Translations under genes and position numbers: made by a program
From: an uncultured Verrucomicrobiales bacterium
GTDB taxonomy: Bacteria; Verrucomicrobiota; Verrucomicrobiia; Verrucomicrobiales; Akkermansiaceae
DNA length: 64,000 bases
Assembly: GCA_937934595.1 (NCBI GenBank)
Contig: CALGZA010000037.1
Span: 1 to 64,000 of the forward strand
Direction of reading: 5' to 3'
Part shown: in pieces, positions 42,952 through 53,100 of the stretch
Layout: every line of letters starts with the position of its first letter
How positions within the stretch are numbered: the stretch's first letter is position 1
Notes under the pieces: generated by a model
Told to the model about the DNA's origin: nothing
What the model saw: the letters and a program-made list of their open reading frames with translations, nothing else
The model's database searches: none

Positions 42952-43977
42952 ATGACGAGTATTACAGAAGAAAATGTTACGCGAGTTGGTTCACATCAGA
43001 TTAAGGAGCTAACACAGATGGTGGTTGAGAATTCGCATTGGATTAGTCCATTGAGGTCTGAGTTGTCTAGGGTGGTAGTGGGTCAGCAGGTTTTGGTTGA
43101 TCGGCTGTTGACGTCTTTGTTAGTAAATGGCCATGTCTTGTTAGAGGGGGTTCCTGGTTTGGCGAAGACCTTAGCTCTTAAGTCGCTAGCTAGGTTGATA
43201 GGAGGTTCTTTTCAGCGGATTCAGTTTACTCCGGATATGCTTCCTGCTGACATAGTGGGTACTGAGATGTTTAATCCGCAGACGGCTAGTTTTGAGACGA
43301 AAAAGGGTGTAGTGTTTGCTAATTTTGTATTAGCGGATGAGATTAACCGAGCGCCAGCTAAGGTTCAGAGTGCGCTGTTAGAGGCGATGCAGGAGCGACA
43401 GGTTACAATAGGTGATGATACATATCCATTGCCTGAGCCTTTTTTAGTGATGGCTACTCAGAATCCTATTGATCAAGAGGGGACGTATCCGTTACCGGAG
43501 GCACAGGTGGACCGCTTTATGATGAAGGTGGTGGTTGATTATCCATCGATAGAAGAGGAGCGTCAGATATTAGATACGGCTGCAACTACTGAGCCTATGC
43601 CTGAGCTTAGTCCGGTTTTAGAGCTGGATGAGGTAGTGAATGCGAGGCGTATTGTGAATTCTCTTTATATGGATGATAAGGTAAAAGATTACATTGTGGC
43701 GCTTGTGTATGCGACACGTGATCCTAAGCGCTATGGCTTAGATATAGAGGCGTATATAAGAAATGGAGCATCTCCGCGGGCAACTATAGCGCTTACTTTA
43801 GCGAGTAAGGCGAATGCTTTTCTTAATGGTAGAGGTTATGTAACTCCACAAGATGTAAAGACTATAGCTAAGGAGGTGATGTGTCACCGTGTAGGAGTGA
43901 CCTATGAGGCAGATGCTGACCGTGTCACGAGTGATACTATTGTATCAGGCATACTGGATGAGGTTCCTGTTCCATAG
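42952..43977 (+). CDS. MoxR family AAA+ ATPase
   Basis: A chaperone-like AAA+ ATPase with Walker A GVPGLAKTLALKSL (about residue 66), Walker B FVLADEINRAPAKVQSALLE (about residue 128), sensor-1 VMATQNPIDQEGTYPLPEAQ with the arginine finger in VDRFMMKV, and the C-terminal lid. The order of motifs and the length (341 aa) are those of the MoxR proper subfamily. It is assumed to remodel or load metal on the neighbouring VWA proteins. It sits between batE and the DUF58 gene. Confidence 0.95.
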   Translation: MTSITEENVTRVGSHQIKELTQMVVENSHWISPLRSELSRVVVGQQVLVDRLLTSLLVNGHVLLEGVPGLAKTLALKSLARLIGGSFQRIQFTPDMLPADIVGTEMFNPQTASFETKKGVVFANFVLADEINRAPAKVQSALLEAMQERQVTIGDDTYPLPEPFLVMATQNPIDQEGTYPLPEAQVDRFMMKVVVDYPSIEEERQILDTAATTEPMPELSPVLELDEVVNARRIVNSLYMDDKVKDYIVALVYATRDPKRYGLDIEAYIRNGASPRATIALTLASKANAFLNGRGYVTPQDVKTIAKEVMCHRVGVTYEADADRVTSDTIVSGILDEVPVP

Positions 43978-44012
43978 TTATTTTTTTGATAGGTTACAGT
44001 AGATGATATAAT

Positions 44013-44933
44013 ATGAAGAATGTAGATCATAAGAGTAAGGAGGTGCTGGCTAAAGTTAGGGAGATAGAGATACGTGCTCGTCGCCTAGTTGAGGAGAGTC
44101 TAGCTGGTCAGTATGAGTCTGTTTTTAAGGGAAGGGGGATGGATTTTGACCGGGCGCGCGAGTATGTTAGGGGTGATGAGGTGAGGACGATAGACTGGAA
44201 TGTGACGGCTAGGATGGGGTTACCGCATGTTAAGCTTTATACAGAAGAGCGAGAGATGACGATGATGATAGTGATTGATCTGAGTGCTTCATTGGACTTT
44301 GGTTCAAGTTCTCAGACGAAGAGGGAGCTAGCTGCAGAGGTGGCCTGTGTGATGGCTTTTTCTGCACTGCGAAATAATGATAAAGTGGGTCTTGTATTAT
44401 TTACTGGTGATGTGGAGCACTACATAGCTCCTATGAGTGGAAGGCGACATGTGTTACGTTTGATAAGGGATATACTTTACTATGAGCCGGAGGGGCGAGG
44501 GACGAATTTGGTAGGTGCATTGGATTTTGTGAATCGAGTACAGCGGCGGCGTTCGTTGGTTTTATTGATGTCTGATTTTGTTTTTTCTGATGCGCAAGAA
44601 GAGGTATTGAGTGGATTAGATTCTAAGATTAGGACTAGTTCTGGGCGTCATGATTTGGTTACTATGTCGATCAATGATAAGAGTGAGGAGGTGTTGCCTT
44701 CTGTGGGGATGATACGTATTGAGGATTCAGAGAGTGGGGAGATAGTCTCTGTTCCTTGTGGTAATAAGTTGTTGCGGGATTCATACCGAAGTGAAGCGTT
44801 GCGGCAGCGTGAGGATTTAAGGCGTTTTTTCTCTAGGCAAGGAGTGGATTTCTTAGAGCTTAAGACGGGGGAGCGCTATGAACTGGTTATTAAGCAGTTT
44901 TTTTCTAACCGTGAACGACGCGTGGAACGATGA
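44013..44933 (+). CDS. DUF58 domain protein
   Basis: The signature GRGMDFDRAREYVRGDEVRT followed by IDWNVTARMGLPHVKLYTEE is the DUF58 hallmark. It then runs into a VWA-like fold with MMIVIDLSASLDFG (DxSxS) and LMSDFVF. It has no TM helix, so it is cytoplasmic. DUF58 genes almost always follow moxR in Bat-type operons. The stop overlaps the next ATG by 4 bp. Confidence 0.9.
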   Translation: MKNVDHKSKEVLAKVREIEIRARRLVEESLAGQYESVFKGRGMDFDRAREYVRGDEVRTIDWNVTARMGLPHVKLYTEEREMTMMIVIDLSASLDFGSSSQTKRELAAEVACVMAFSALRNNDKVGLVLFTGDVEHYIAPMSGRRHVLRLIRDILYYEPEGRGTNLVGALDFVNRVQRRRSLVLLMSDFVFSDAQEEVLSGLDSKIRTSSGRHDLVTMSINDKSEEVLPSVGMIRIEDSESGEIVSVPCGNKLLRDSYRSEALRQREDLRRFFSRQGVDFLELKTGERYELVIKQFFSNRERRVER

Positions 44934-45508
44934 TTTTTCTATTAGGGCAGAGTCAGTTAACGGATGGGGCTTCATCAGCTTCTGGTGCTGTGGTGGATGA
45001 GTTAATGTCTGGTTTGAGGCCGTTGAAGCCAGCTGTAGAGGTGTTGGTTCATGATGAGGCGAGTGGGTCTGGGTTATGGATATGGTTGGTTGTATTGTTG
45101 ATCTGTGTGTTTAGTGGTTTGCTGTGGTTTTGGCTGAGCAGGAGGAAGGGGGAGGATGTGAGTGCGGAGGATAGGGCTATGGCTAGCCTGGGGGTAATCT
45201 CTGAGCAGGGTTTCAGTGATGGGGATTTTGTTATGGAGGTTTCTGGGGTTATTAAGGGCTACTTGGAGGTGAAGGGTGAGAGTGCGGCTATGCATCAGAC
45301 TACGGAGGAGTTTATGGATGACTTAAGGGATGGAGGTTTGTTTCAAGGGCATGGGGTGGCTTTGAAGCGCTTTTTTGTTTTATGTGATATGGTGAAATTT
45401 GCTGGTAATGAGCTGGCCGATGATGAGCGTGAGGAGTTGGTTGATTTAGCGGGTGGTCTGGTTAAGGAGATTTCTCAGGATTTTTTAAATAAGGAAACAA
45501 AGGTATAA
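44930..45508 (+). CDS. DUF4381-like single-TM protein of the Bat operon
   Basis: A short periplasmic N-terminus (DELMSGLRPLKPAVEVL) is followed by one TM helix (GLWIWLVVLLICVFSGLLWFWL) and a helical cytoplasmic part (VSGVIKGYLEVKGESAAMHQ; TTEEFMDDLRD). This is the pattern of DUF4381 proteins found between DUF58 and the VWA gene in such operons. It is coupled to both neighbours by overlap or a 6-bp gap. Its exact role is unknown. Confidence 0.75.
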   Translation: MIFLLGQSQLTDGASSASGAVVDELMSGLRPLKPAVEVLVHDEASGSGLWIWLVVLLICVFSGLLWFWLSRRKGEDVSAEDRAMASLGVISEQGFSDGDFVMEVSGVIKGYLEVKGESAAMHQTTEEFMDDLRDGGLFQGHGVALKRFFVLCDMVKFAGNELADDEREELVDLAGGLVKEISQDFLNKETKV

Positions 45509-45514
45509 GTTATT

Positions 45515-46513
45515 ATGTATTTTTTTGCGCACTCATATTTTCTTTGGTTGTTGTTGTTGATTCCTCTGTTGGCGTGGTTACGTGGTAGGCGAGGGAAGGC
45601 TGCAGCGATTACATTTCCTAGTATTAGTCTAGCTAGGAAGGTGGGAGCTCGTCCGAAGTCGAGGGCTGGAGTTGTTTTGTTTTCGATGATGTTGTTGGCT
45701 TTGGGTTTGTTGATACTTGGTATGGCGCGGCCTCAGTTAGGGAAGGGACATGCGGAAGTGGAGGCGAGTGGTATAGATATTATGTTGGCGATTGATGTTT
45801 CGAGTTCGATGAAGGCAATGGATTTTAGGGTGGATGAGAAACGCGTTGATAGGTTAGTGGCGGTCAAGAGGACGGTGAAGGAGTTCATAGGTGGGCGCCC
45901 GAATGACCGTATAGGACTGATAGTTTTTGCAGGTAGTTCTTATATGGTTAGTCCTTTGACATATGATCAGGATTATTTGAAGACACGACTGGATTCTATA
46001 GAGGTGGGCCAGGTGGAAGATGGAACGGCGATAGGATCTGCGGTTACATCATTGACTAGTCACTTGACGAAGTCTGATGCGAAATCACGTATTGGTATAT
46101 TACTGACGGATGGGAATAATAATTCTGGGAAAGTGTCTCCGATGACTGCAGCTGAGGCGGCTGAGACATTAGGCATAAAAGTGTATACGATAGGTGCGGG
46201 GACGAGGGGTAAGGCGCCCTATCCTGTGAGGGATGTCTTTGGGAGGGAGGGTTTTCAGATGATGGAAGTGGATATAGATGAGGAGTCATTGACTGAGGTA
46301 GCTCGAATGACAGGTGGGCGTTACTACCGGGCGACAGATACTAGGTCTCTGGAGAAAATCTATGAGGAGATAGATACGCTTGAGAAGGTCCAGCGGACGA
46401 TGCATAAGTATCAGGAGGTGGATGAGTTATTTATGTATTTTATGATTCCTGGTTTGGTGGTTTTGTTAGTTAGTGTTGTATTAGGGCATACTATTTATAG
46501 GGAGTTGCCGTAG
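45515..46513 (+). CDS. batA: BatA: membrane-anchored VWA protein
   Basis: Two TM helices (FLWLLLLIPLLAWL; VVLFSMMLLALGLLILGMA) come first. A VWA domain over residues 88-290 follows with MLAIDVSSSMKAMDF (DxSxS), the threonine in VEDGTAIGSAVTSL, and LLTDGNNNSG. A C-terminal TM ends the protein (FMIPGLVVLLVSVVLGHTI). The domain order is standard for BatA. It is the last gene of the operon here, whereas BatB/C, BatD and BatE precede moxR. Confidence 0.9.
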   Translation: MYFFAHSYFLWLLLLIPLLAWLRGRRGKAAAITFPSISLARKVGARPKSRAGVVLFSMMLLALGLLILGMARPQLGKGHAEVEASGIDIMLAIDVSSSMKAMDFRVDEKRVDRLVAVKRTVKEFIGGRPNDRIGLIVFAGSSYMVSPLTYDQDYLKTRLDSIEVGQVEDGTAIGSAVTSLTSHLTKSDAKSRIGILLTDGNNNSGKVSPMTAAEAAETLGIKVYTIGAGTRGKAPYPVRDVFGREGFQMMEVDIDEESLTEVARMTGGRYYRATDTRSLEKIYEEIDTLEKVQRTMHKYQEVDELFMYFMIPGLVVLLVSVVLGHTIYRELP

Positions 46514-46592
46514 GAGTTTGATATAGTGAATGAATGGTGGTGTGATTTTATGGTTTCATTCTGAGAGGGGATAGTTAGGGTGTTTAGAAGTG

Positions 46593-48200
46593 ATGAAGAT
46601 TTATGATGATATGAGGTATTTTGTTTTTCGGGTAGTAGTTCTTTTTTTTGGGTTATCTGGAATGGGTGCTGCTGTGGAGAAGGGGCTGCCTAATATTATC
46701 ATTATTTATGCTGATGATTTGGGTTATGGGGATTTGTCCTGTTACAATGCTAAGGCGGCTTATAAGACGCCTCGCCTTGATCAGATGGCGGCTGAAGGGA
46801 TTCGTTTTACGGATGCGCATAGTCCGTCTACTATATGTTCTCCATCGAGGTATGGGCTGTTATCTGGGCAGCAGATTTATCGTTCTACGGGTGGTGGCGG
46901 TGGAGCTTTTGAGGGGCCAGGAGGGCCGAGTTATCTGAAGCCAGGGACTTTAACTCTTGCAGGTATGCTTAAGGAGAAGGGTTATAGGACGGGTATTTTT
47001 GGTAAGTGGCATGTGGGATTGACCTGGCGTGATAAGAATGGTGAGGTGCTTGGAGGAGGTTTTAAGAATTCTTTGTTGATTGATTATGAGAAGAGTACGC
47101 CGCTGGTTGATGGACCGAATGCGAGGGGTTTTGATGTTTCTTATGTGACGCCTAATTGTCCTACGACTGATCCGTTGTATCTTTACATTGAGAATGGGAT
47201 GGTGCCTGTGCCTGCTAGTATGCGACATAAGCGGGAAACGTTACCTAATCCTGAGGGGAAATGGCGATGGGATAATGATGAGGGCTGGATGGCTCCTGGT
47301 TATAAGTTTGTGGATGCGGATACGTTATTTTTTGAGAAGACGCGTGATTTTATAGTTAGTCACCGAGAGTCTAAGCCTGAGGTTCCTTTTTTTGCGGTAT
47401 TTTCAACACAGATTGCTCATGCACCTGTTTTGCCAGGTAAGGGTTATGGAGGAGCGACGAAGGCTGGTGCGCGGGGGGATTTTCTTTATGAGTTAGATAG
47501 TTTGGTTGGGAAGATGTTGGATTTGGTTAAGGGTTTAGGTATCGATAAAGAGACGATAGTGATGTTTAATACAGATAATGGAGCTGAGACTCTGCATGTT
47601 GTGTGGATGAGGCAGGATCACGGGCATGATCCATCTGGTGGTTTTAGGGGTATGAAGCGGGATGGATGGGAGGGGGGGCACCGTGTTCCTTTCATAGTGC
47701 GGTGGCCTGGGCGTATTCCGAAGGGGCAGGTTTCTAAGCAGATGACTAATACGACGGATATTATGGCTACTTTGGCATCTATTGTAGGTTATCCGCTGCC
47801 TGATGGTGCAGCGAGGGATAGTTTTGATATGTTACCTGTGTTATTGGGTAGGCAGGATGAGGGGGAGTCTGTTAGGCCGCATTTATTGACTCAGAGTTTT
47901 CGTGGTGAATTTCAGATTCGTCAGGGAGACTGGAAATATCTGGATCATAAGGGGTCTGGGGGGAATCGATATGACAGGAAGTTTTTGAAGGATTATGCTC
48001 TGGAGGATACTGAGCCGGGTGCGAGTGGTCAGTTATATCATCTGGGTAAAGATCCAGGTGAGAAGGTTAATCTATTTTTTAAGGAGCAGAAGAAGCGGGA
48101 GGAGTTACAGGCACTGTTGAAGAAGCTCAAAGACTCTGGGCGAAGTGCGCCGCGCGGGAGGATGCCTTTGGGGGTGAAGGGTATTCCTTTAGTGAAGTAA
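46593..48200 (+). CDS. S1-family sulfatase (arylsulfatase type), secreted
   Basis: A signal peptide (VVVLFFGLSGMGAAVE) leads into an alkaline-phosphatase-fold sulfatase. The metal-binding IIYADDLGYGDLSCYN and the formylglycine site STICSPSRYGLLSGQ (Cys83 in the C-x-P-S-R context) are intact. Further landmarks are GIFGKWHVGL, VMFNTDNGAE and the substrate-side GHRVPFIVRWPGRIPKG. It should remove sulfate esters from polysaccharides or glycans outside the cell, as is common in marine Verrucomicrobia. The start is the ATG at 46593, one codon after the track's GTG. A true FGE for its activation is not obvious in this window. Confidence 0.92.
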   Translation: MKIYDDMRYFVFRVVVLFFGLSGMGAAVEKGLPNIIIIYADDLGYGDLSCYNAKAAYKTPRLDQMAAEGIRFTDAHSPSTICSPSRYGLLSGQQIYRSTGGGGGAFEGPGGPSYLKPGTLTLAGMLKEKGYRTGIFGKWHVGLTWRDKNGEVLGGGFKNSLLIDYEKSTPLVDGPNARGFDVSYVTPNCPTTDPLYLYIENGMVPVPASMRHKRETLPNPEGKWRWDNDEGWMAPGYKFVDADTLFFEKTRDFIVSHRESKPEVPFFAVFSTQIAHAPVLPGKGYGGATKAGARGDFLYELDSLVGKMLDLVKGLGIDKETIVMFNTDNGAETLHVVWMRQDHGHDPSGGFRGMKRDGWEGGHRVPFIVRWPGRIPKGQVSKQMTNTTDIMATLASIVGYPLPDGAARDSFDMLPVLLGRQDEGESVRPHLLTQSFRGEFQIRQGDWKYLDHKGSGGNRYDRKFLKDYALEDTEPGASGQLYHLGKDPGEKVNLFFKEQKKREELQALLKKLKDSGRSAPRGRMPLGVKGIPLVK

Positions 48201-48434
48201 TGTTTTTGTTGTGAGTTAGTTAGGTTAAGTGAATCGGTGAGGGTTTGTTAGGGTGGTGAGTTTTGATGATTTGAAAACGTCTTCACGAGGAATTTTTCTG
48301 TTGCCATATGATGACGATGCATGGATAGTTAGTATAGATTGAACAATTTTTTACATAGGGATGGATGGATTTTGGTTGTGGTTGAGGTGCGTTATGGAGA
48401 GGTGTTAGTTGGGTTATGTTTTGGTAAATAGATT

Positions 48435-49970
48435 ATGATAGAAACGGAGAAACAACAAAAAGGTGGAGCAGAGAATGGCGTTGCTTTAAGCGCATGTTCT
48501 GATGCTAAGTCAGATAAGAGTAAGGTGGCGAGGCAGTTGATTGAGTTTGGTCTGCAGGCAGTGAGAGAGCCTATAGGGGCGAAGAACTTTGTGTTAGATA
48601 CAAATGTTCTTTTGCATGATCCAGGGTGTTTGAATCGTTTTGCTGATAATCATATTTGCATTCCTGCTGATGTTCTTAGTGAGCTGGATAAATTTAAGAA
48701 TGAGCAGAGTGACCGTGGAGCGAATGCACGGCGGGTTCACCGCAGGTTGACTGAGTTGTTTGCTACGGAAGGGAGTGTTACTCAGGGTGTGGCAACTGAG
48801 GGAGGTGGGACGATAAGGTTGGTTATTTATGATCCTAGTTTTTGTGTTGATAATAGTGAGATACTTGAGCAGTTTCTGAGGATTTTTCCTGATAAAGCGA
48901 GGGTTGATCACAGGATTATGGCGGTTACTCTTTTGATATCAGAGTATAATGAGTCACCTGTGATTTTGGTGACAAAGGATCTGAATATGCAGTTGAAGGC
49001 ACGAGCTGTTCATATTGATTGTGAGGATTATCTGAATGATAAGGTGGATCCAAGAGAGGTTAGCAACTATGAGATGTTGCCTGTGGAGGTGGATGCTGCT
49101 GAATTGCAGCGGTTTGCTAGTAGCGGTCATTTGGAGTTACCGCATGAGAGGCGAAATGGTGTAGTGTTGAATCAATATGTGCTTTTGACGGCTGGTGAGA
49201 AGCAGACGATGCCGGCTCGATTAGATCCTGAGGGAGTTTTTGTGAGGTTACAAGCCCCTGGGGTGCTGCGGATACCAGATGGTCATCATTTGAAGCCGCT
49301 TAACTTGGGGCAGAAATGTCTTATTGATGCATTGCTTAATCCTGATGTTTCACTGGTGACATGTTATGGGCAGGCGGGAACGGGTAAGACTTTAGTGGCT
49401 GTAGCGGCTGGGTTGCATGAGATGTTCAATAGGCGTTATAATGGCATAACGATAAGTCGACCAATAGTGGCGATGGGTGATCAGCTGGGTTTTTTGCCTG
49501 GTGATCTGGATGATAAGATGCGGCCTTGGCTTCAGCCTATTTATGATGCGCTGGAGTTACTGATGGCTCCACAAGGAGGAAATCAGTCACCAAGAAGGAA
49601 GCAGGGTAAAAAGGAAGATGATATTCAGAGTGTTAAGGCTTATGAGCATTTGGTTGAGCAGGGGGTGGTGGAGATAGAGGCTTTGTGTTATATACGAGGC
49701 CGTTCTATACCCAATCGATTTTTTGTTTTGGACGAGGCACAGCAGCTGACTCCGCAAGAGGCTAAGACTGTGGTTACGAGGATGTCACGAGGTTCTAAGT
49801 TGGTTTTGGTGGGAGACCCTGCGCAGATTGACAATCCTTATGTGGATAGTCGTAGTAACGGGTTGGTTTATACAAGGAACCGGCTCAAAGGGCAGCCTTT
49901 TGTGGCTCATGTTTCATTAAGCCGAGGTGAGCGTAGTCCATTGGCTGAAGCTGGAGCACAGCTGATGTGA
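48435..49970 (+). CDS. PhoH family protein with N-terminal PIN domain
   Basis: Residues 50-190 form a PIN ribonuclease domain: FVLDTNVLLHDPGCLNRFAD, DVLSELDKFKN, and VILVTKDLNMQLKARA, with the acidic residues kept. The PhoH ATPase domain follows, with CYGQAGTGKTLVAVAAGLHE (Walker A, about residue 312), ISRPIVAMGDQLGFLPGDLD, and FVLDEAQQLTPQEAKTVVTR with LVLVGDPAQIDNPY. This PIN-PhoH fusion (PhoH2 or YlaK type) is an RNA helicase/ribonuclease in studied members. It is monocistronic, with 235 bp before it and a hairpin after it. Confidence 0.92.
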   Translation: MIETEKQQKGGAENGVALSACSDAKSDKSKVARQLIEFGLQAVREPIGAKNFVLDTNVLLHDPGCLNRFADNHICIPADVLSELDKFKNEQSDRGANARRVHRRLTELFATEGSVTQGVATEGGGTIRLVIYDPSFCVDNSEILEQFLRIFPDKARVDHRIMAVTLLISEYNESPVILVTKDLNMQLKARAVHIDCEDYLNDKVDPREVSNYEMLPVEVDAAELQRFASSGHLELPHERRNGVVLNQYVLLTAGEKQTMPARLDPEGVFVRLQAPGVLRIPDGHHLKPLNLGQKCLIDALLNPDVSLVTCYGQAGTGKTLVAVAAGLHEMFNRRYNGITISRPIVAMGDQLGFLPGDLDDKMRPWLQPIYDALELLMAPQGGNQSPRRKQGKKEDDIQSVKAYEHLVEQGVVEIEALCYIRGRSIPNRFFVLDEAQQLTPQEAKTVVTRMSRGSKLVLVGDPAQIDNPYVDSRSNGLVYTRNRLKGQPFVAHVSLSRGERSPLAEAGAQLM

Positions 49971-50004
49971 TACAAAAAGTGGATTTGTTTTTTAGTGGGG
50001 GTGA

Positions 50005-50028
50005 CAGCTATCATTATTATGGTAGCTG
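50005..50028. terminator. Hairpin downstream of the PhoH gene
   Basis: CAGCTATC and GGTAGCTG pair over 8 bp (one G-U) around an 8-nt loop, 35 bp after the stop codon. No T run follows on plus, so it may be only a weak or RNA-stabilising element. Confidence 0.4.
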
Positions 50029-50119
50029 ATGCTTTACATTTGGTGTGCTGAGCCGATTTTGTGCAAAAATACTCATACTTAATGCAAGACAAATTTATGA
50101 TCTAGTATAGAGTGTGTGT

Positions 50120-53100
50120 ATGTTGAATTACAAATCGAAATTTATTTTACTCTGTAATAGCTTTATGGGCTTTGGGCTTGCGATGAGTGCTCAGGCTGAC
50201 ACGATTACTTTATTTGAAGGTAAGAATTTAGATGGTTGGAAGGGAGATCCTAAGTTTTGGAGTGTGGAGGATGGGTTTATAACTGGTCAGTGTTCTGAGG
50301 AGAATCCTTGTAAGCAAACGACTTATTTGACTTACACTAAGAAAGAGTTTCAGAATTTTGAGCTTACGTTAAAGTTCCGTTTTTTGTCAGAGAAGGGGAA
50401 TTCGGGCATTCAGTATAGGAGTCAGTGGGCGGATGAGAAGCTTTTCAAGATTAAGGGGTACCAAGCGGACATAGAGACTGGGATTAACTATAGCGGGATT
50501 TTATACGAGCAAGATGGTAGGGGGATAGTAGCGCGGAGAGGGGAGAAGGTGACGATTGATTTGGCTGGGAAAAAGACGGTAGATCCTAAGCCTATTGCTG
50601 ATGCGAAGAAGGCTCAAGATTCAATCAAGGCAGGGGAGTGGAGCACTTATAGGGTGGTGGCTGATGGCAAGCATTTGACACATCTGATCAATGGTTTCAC
50701 TACTGTTCAGGTAGAAGATAATGAAAAGAACCGGAGTTCAGCCAAGGGGATGTTAGCTTTACAGTTGCATAAGGGGCCACCAATGAAGGTTCAGTATAAA
50801 GACATAAAGATATTAGAGCTTTTGGATACTAAGGATAAGCCGGTCATTAAAAAAAAAACATCAGTAAATGATATAAAGAGCCTGGATGGCTTCCATGTTG
50901 AGCAGATTTATTCTGTAGATAAAAAATCTGAGGGTTCATGGGTATCTATGTGCTTTGATGATAAGGGTGCGCTTTTTGTATGCGATCAGTATGGGAGTCT
51001 TTATAAGTTGATTATAGAAGACGGTAAGGTTGCTAAGAAGACGGCTATAGAGAGCGCAGGGCATGCGCAGGGTTTATGCTGGGCTTATGGGAGTCTGTAT
51101 ATAGTGTCTAGTAATAGGCAGAAGCCTGGGGTGTATTGCTTGACCGATACTACTGGTGATGGTCAGTTTGATAAGCAGGAACTTATTTTAAACATAAAGG
51201 GATTTGGTGAGCATGGGACACATGGATTAATAAAGGATCCGAAGGGTGAGGGTTTTTATTTTATTGTTGGGAATTTTACAAAGCCACCGCAGGATGCTGG
51301 TTTTACTGGAGGCAGGAATTGGGCAGAGGACACGCTTCATCCTCATTTGAATGATGCTAGTGGTCATGCGGTGGGGAAGAAGGCTCCGGCTGGAACATTG
51401 CTGTGGTTATCTAAGGATGGTAAGAAGAGGAAGATTATTTCGATAGGTATGCGGAATACCTATGATATAGCAGCTAGTCCGACTGGGGAATTATTTGGTT
51501 ATGATTCTGATATGGAGTATGATGTGGGTACGCCGTGGTATAGGCCTACGAGGGTTTATCATTACATTGACGGGGCTGATTATGGATGGCGTACTGGAAC
51601 TGGTAAGTGGCCTGATTATTATGCTGATAGTTTGGGTTCTGTTCTAGATATAGGGCCAGGTTGCCCTACGGGCGTTGTTTTTGGAACAGGAGCTAAGTTT
51701 CCTGCGGAATATCAGAAAGCACTTTATATATTGGACTGGACGTTTGGACGCATTTACGCACTCCATTTATCTCCTGATGGCGTGACCTATTCTGCGAAGA
51801 AAGAGGTGTTTGTATCAGGCAAGCCGCTTCCTTTGACTGATGCTGTGGTAGGTCCTGATGGAGCAATGTATTTTCTTACTGGGGGGAGACGTTTGCAGTC
51901 TGCTCTTTACCGTGTGAGTTACAAGGGGGCTGCATCTACGGCGCCTGTGGCTGCTGAGGTAGTTAGTGCTGCACAGAAGCAGTTGAGGCAGGTTCAGGCT
52001 TCAAGGGATGTAGCTGAGCTTTGGAAGAGTCTGGGGAGTGTGGACAGGACATTACGTTATGCTGCTAGGGTTTCGCTTGAACAGATTCCAACAGAGAGGT
52101 GGTTAAGTGTTTATGAGTCAGCTACTGATGCTCAGACTATCATTACCGCTAGTTTGGCCTTATCGAGGAAAAAGGCGGATACGGGTGTTATCTTTGGTAA
52201 GTTACTGGAGATTGATTTTAATGGGCTTAATGAAGGGTTGAAGATTGAGTATTTGCGAGCTGTGTCTTTAGCTTGTATTAGAGGAGGTAGACCTGGTAAG
52301 GCGGTGATTGATCAATTGCTTACGAAGTTTAATCTTTATCCGAGTGCGAGTGCTATTTTGAATAGGGAGTTATGCCGAGTATTGGTTTATTTGGATTCTA
52401 GTAGTGTTCTTAGTAAAACACTTCTGATGATGAGTCATTCGGTAGTGGTTAAAGAGGATATACCTATGGAGTTGTTAGCTGGCCATGATAAGTATGGTAA
52501 AGATATAATGAATATGCTTAAGAATCAGCCTGATAGTCAGGCGCTTCATTATGCGTTGATGTTAAAGAACCAGAAGAGTGGATGGAATGAGGCTACTGTC
52601 CGTTCTTATTATCAATGGTTAGCTAAAGCTGAGTCAAAGACAGGTGGTAATAGCTATAAGGGATTTATCCGCAATATACGCAAGGAGGCGATGAAGAACT
52701 TGAATGCTGATGCTAAATTAGTTGGTATTGCTAAGGAGTCTTCTAAGTTGAAGGTTGTCACTAAGCCTATGGCTGTGGCGAAGGGGCCTGGAAGAAACTG
52801 GACGCATGAAGAGGCGGTCAAGGCTATTAAGGATCTTTCTAAGGCGGATGCAGCTAATGGGAAGAAGATGTATCAGGCAATACTTTGTATGAAGTGTCAT
52901 GCTCATTCTGGTGAGGGTGGGGGTTCAGGGCCTGAGTTAACACAGTTAGCGAATCGTTTTAGTAAGGAAGACATTCTGAAGGCAATAATAGTGCCTTCAG
53001 AGGTGGTTTCTGATCAGTATAAAGCGACTGTATTGCACCTGAATGATCAATCAACGCTGGAAGGTAAGATAATGAAAGAAGATGCAGAGAATGTGTATTT

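Noticed and set aside
48201-48434. RNA gene or small ORF in the gap before phoH
   Set aside because: No cloverleaf, conserved RNA or plausible ORF was seen in these 234 bases.
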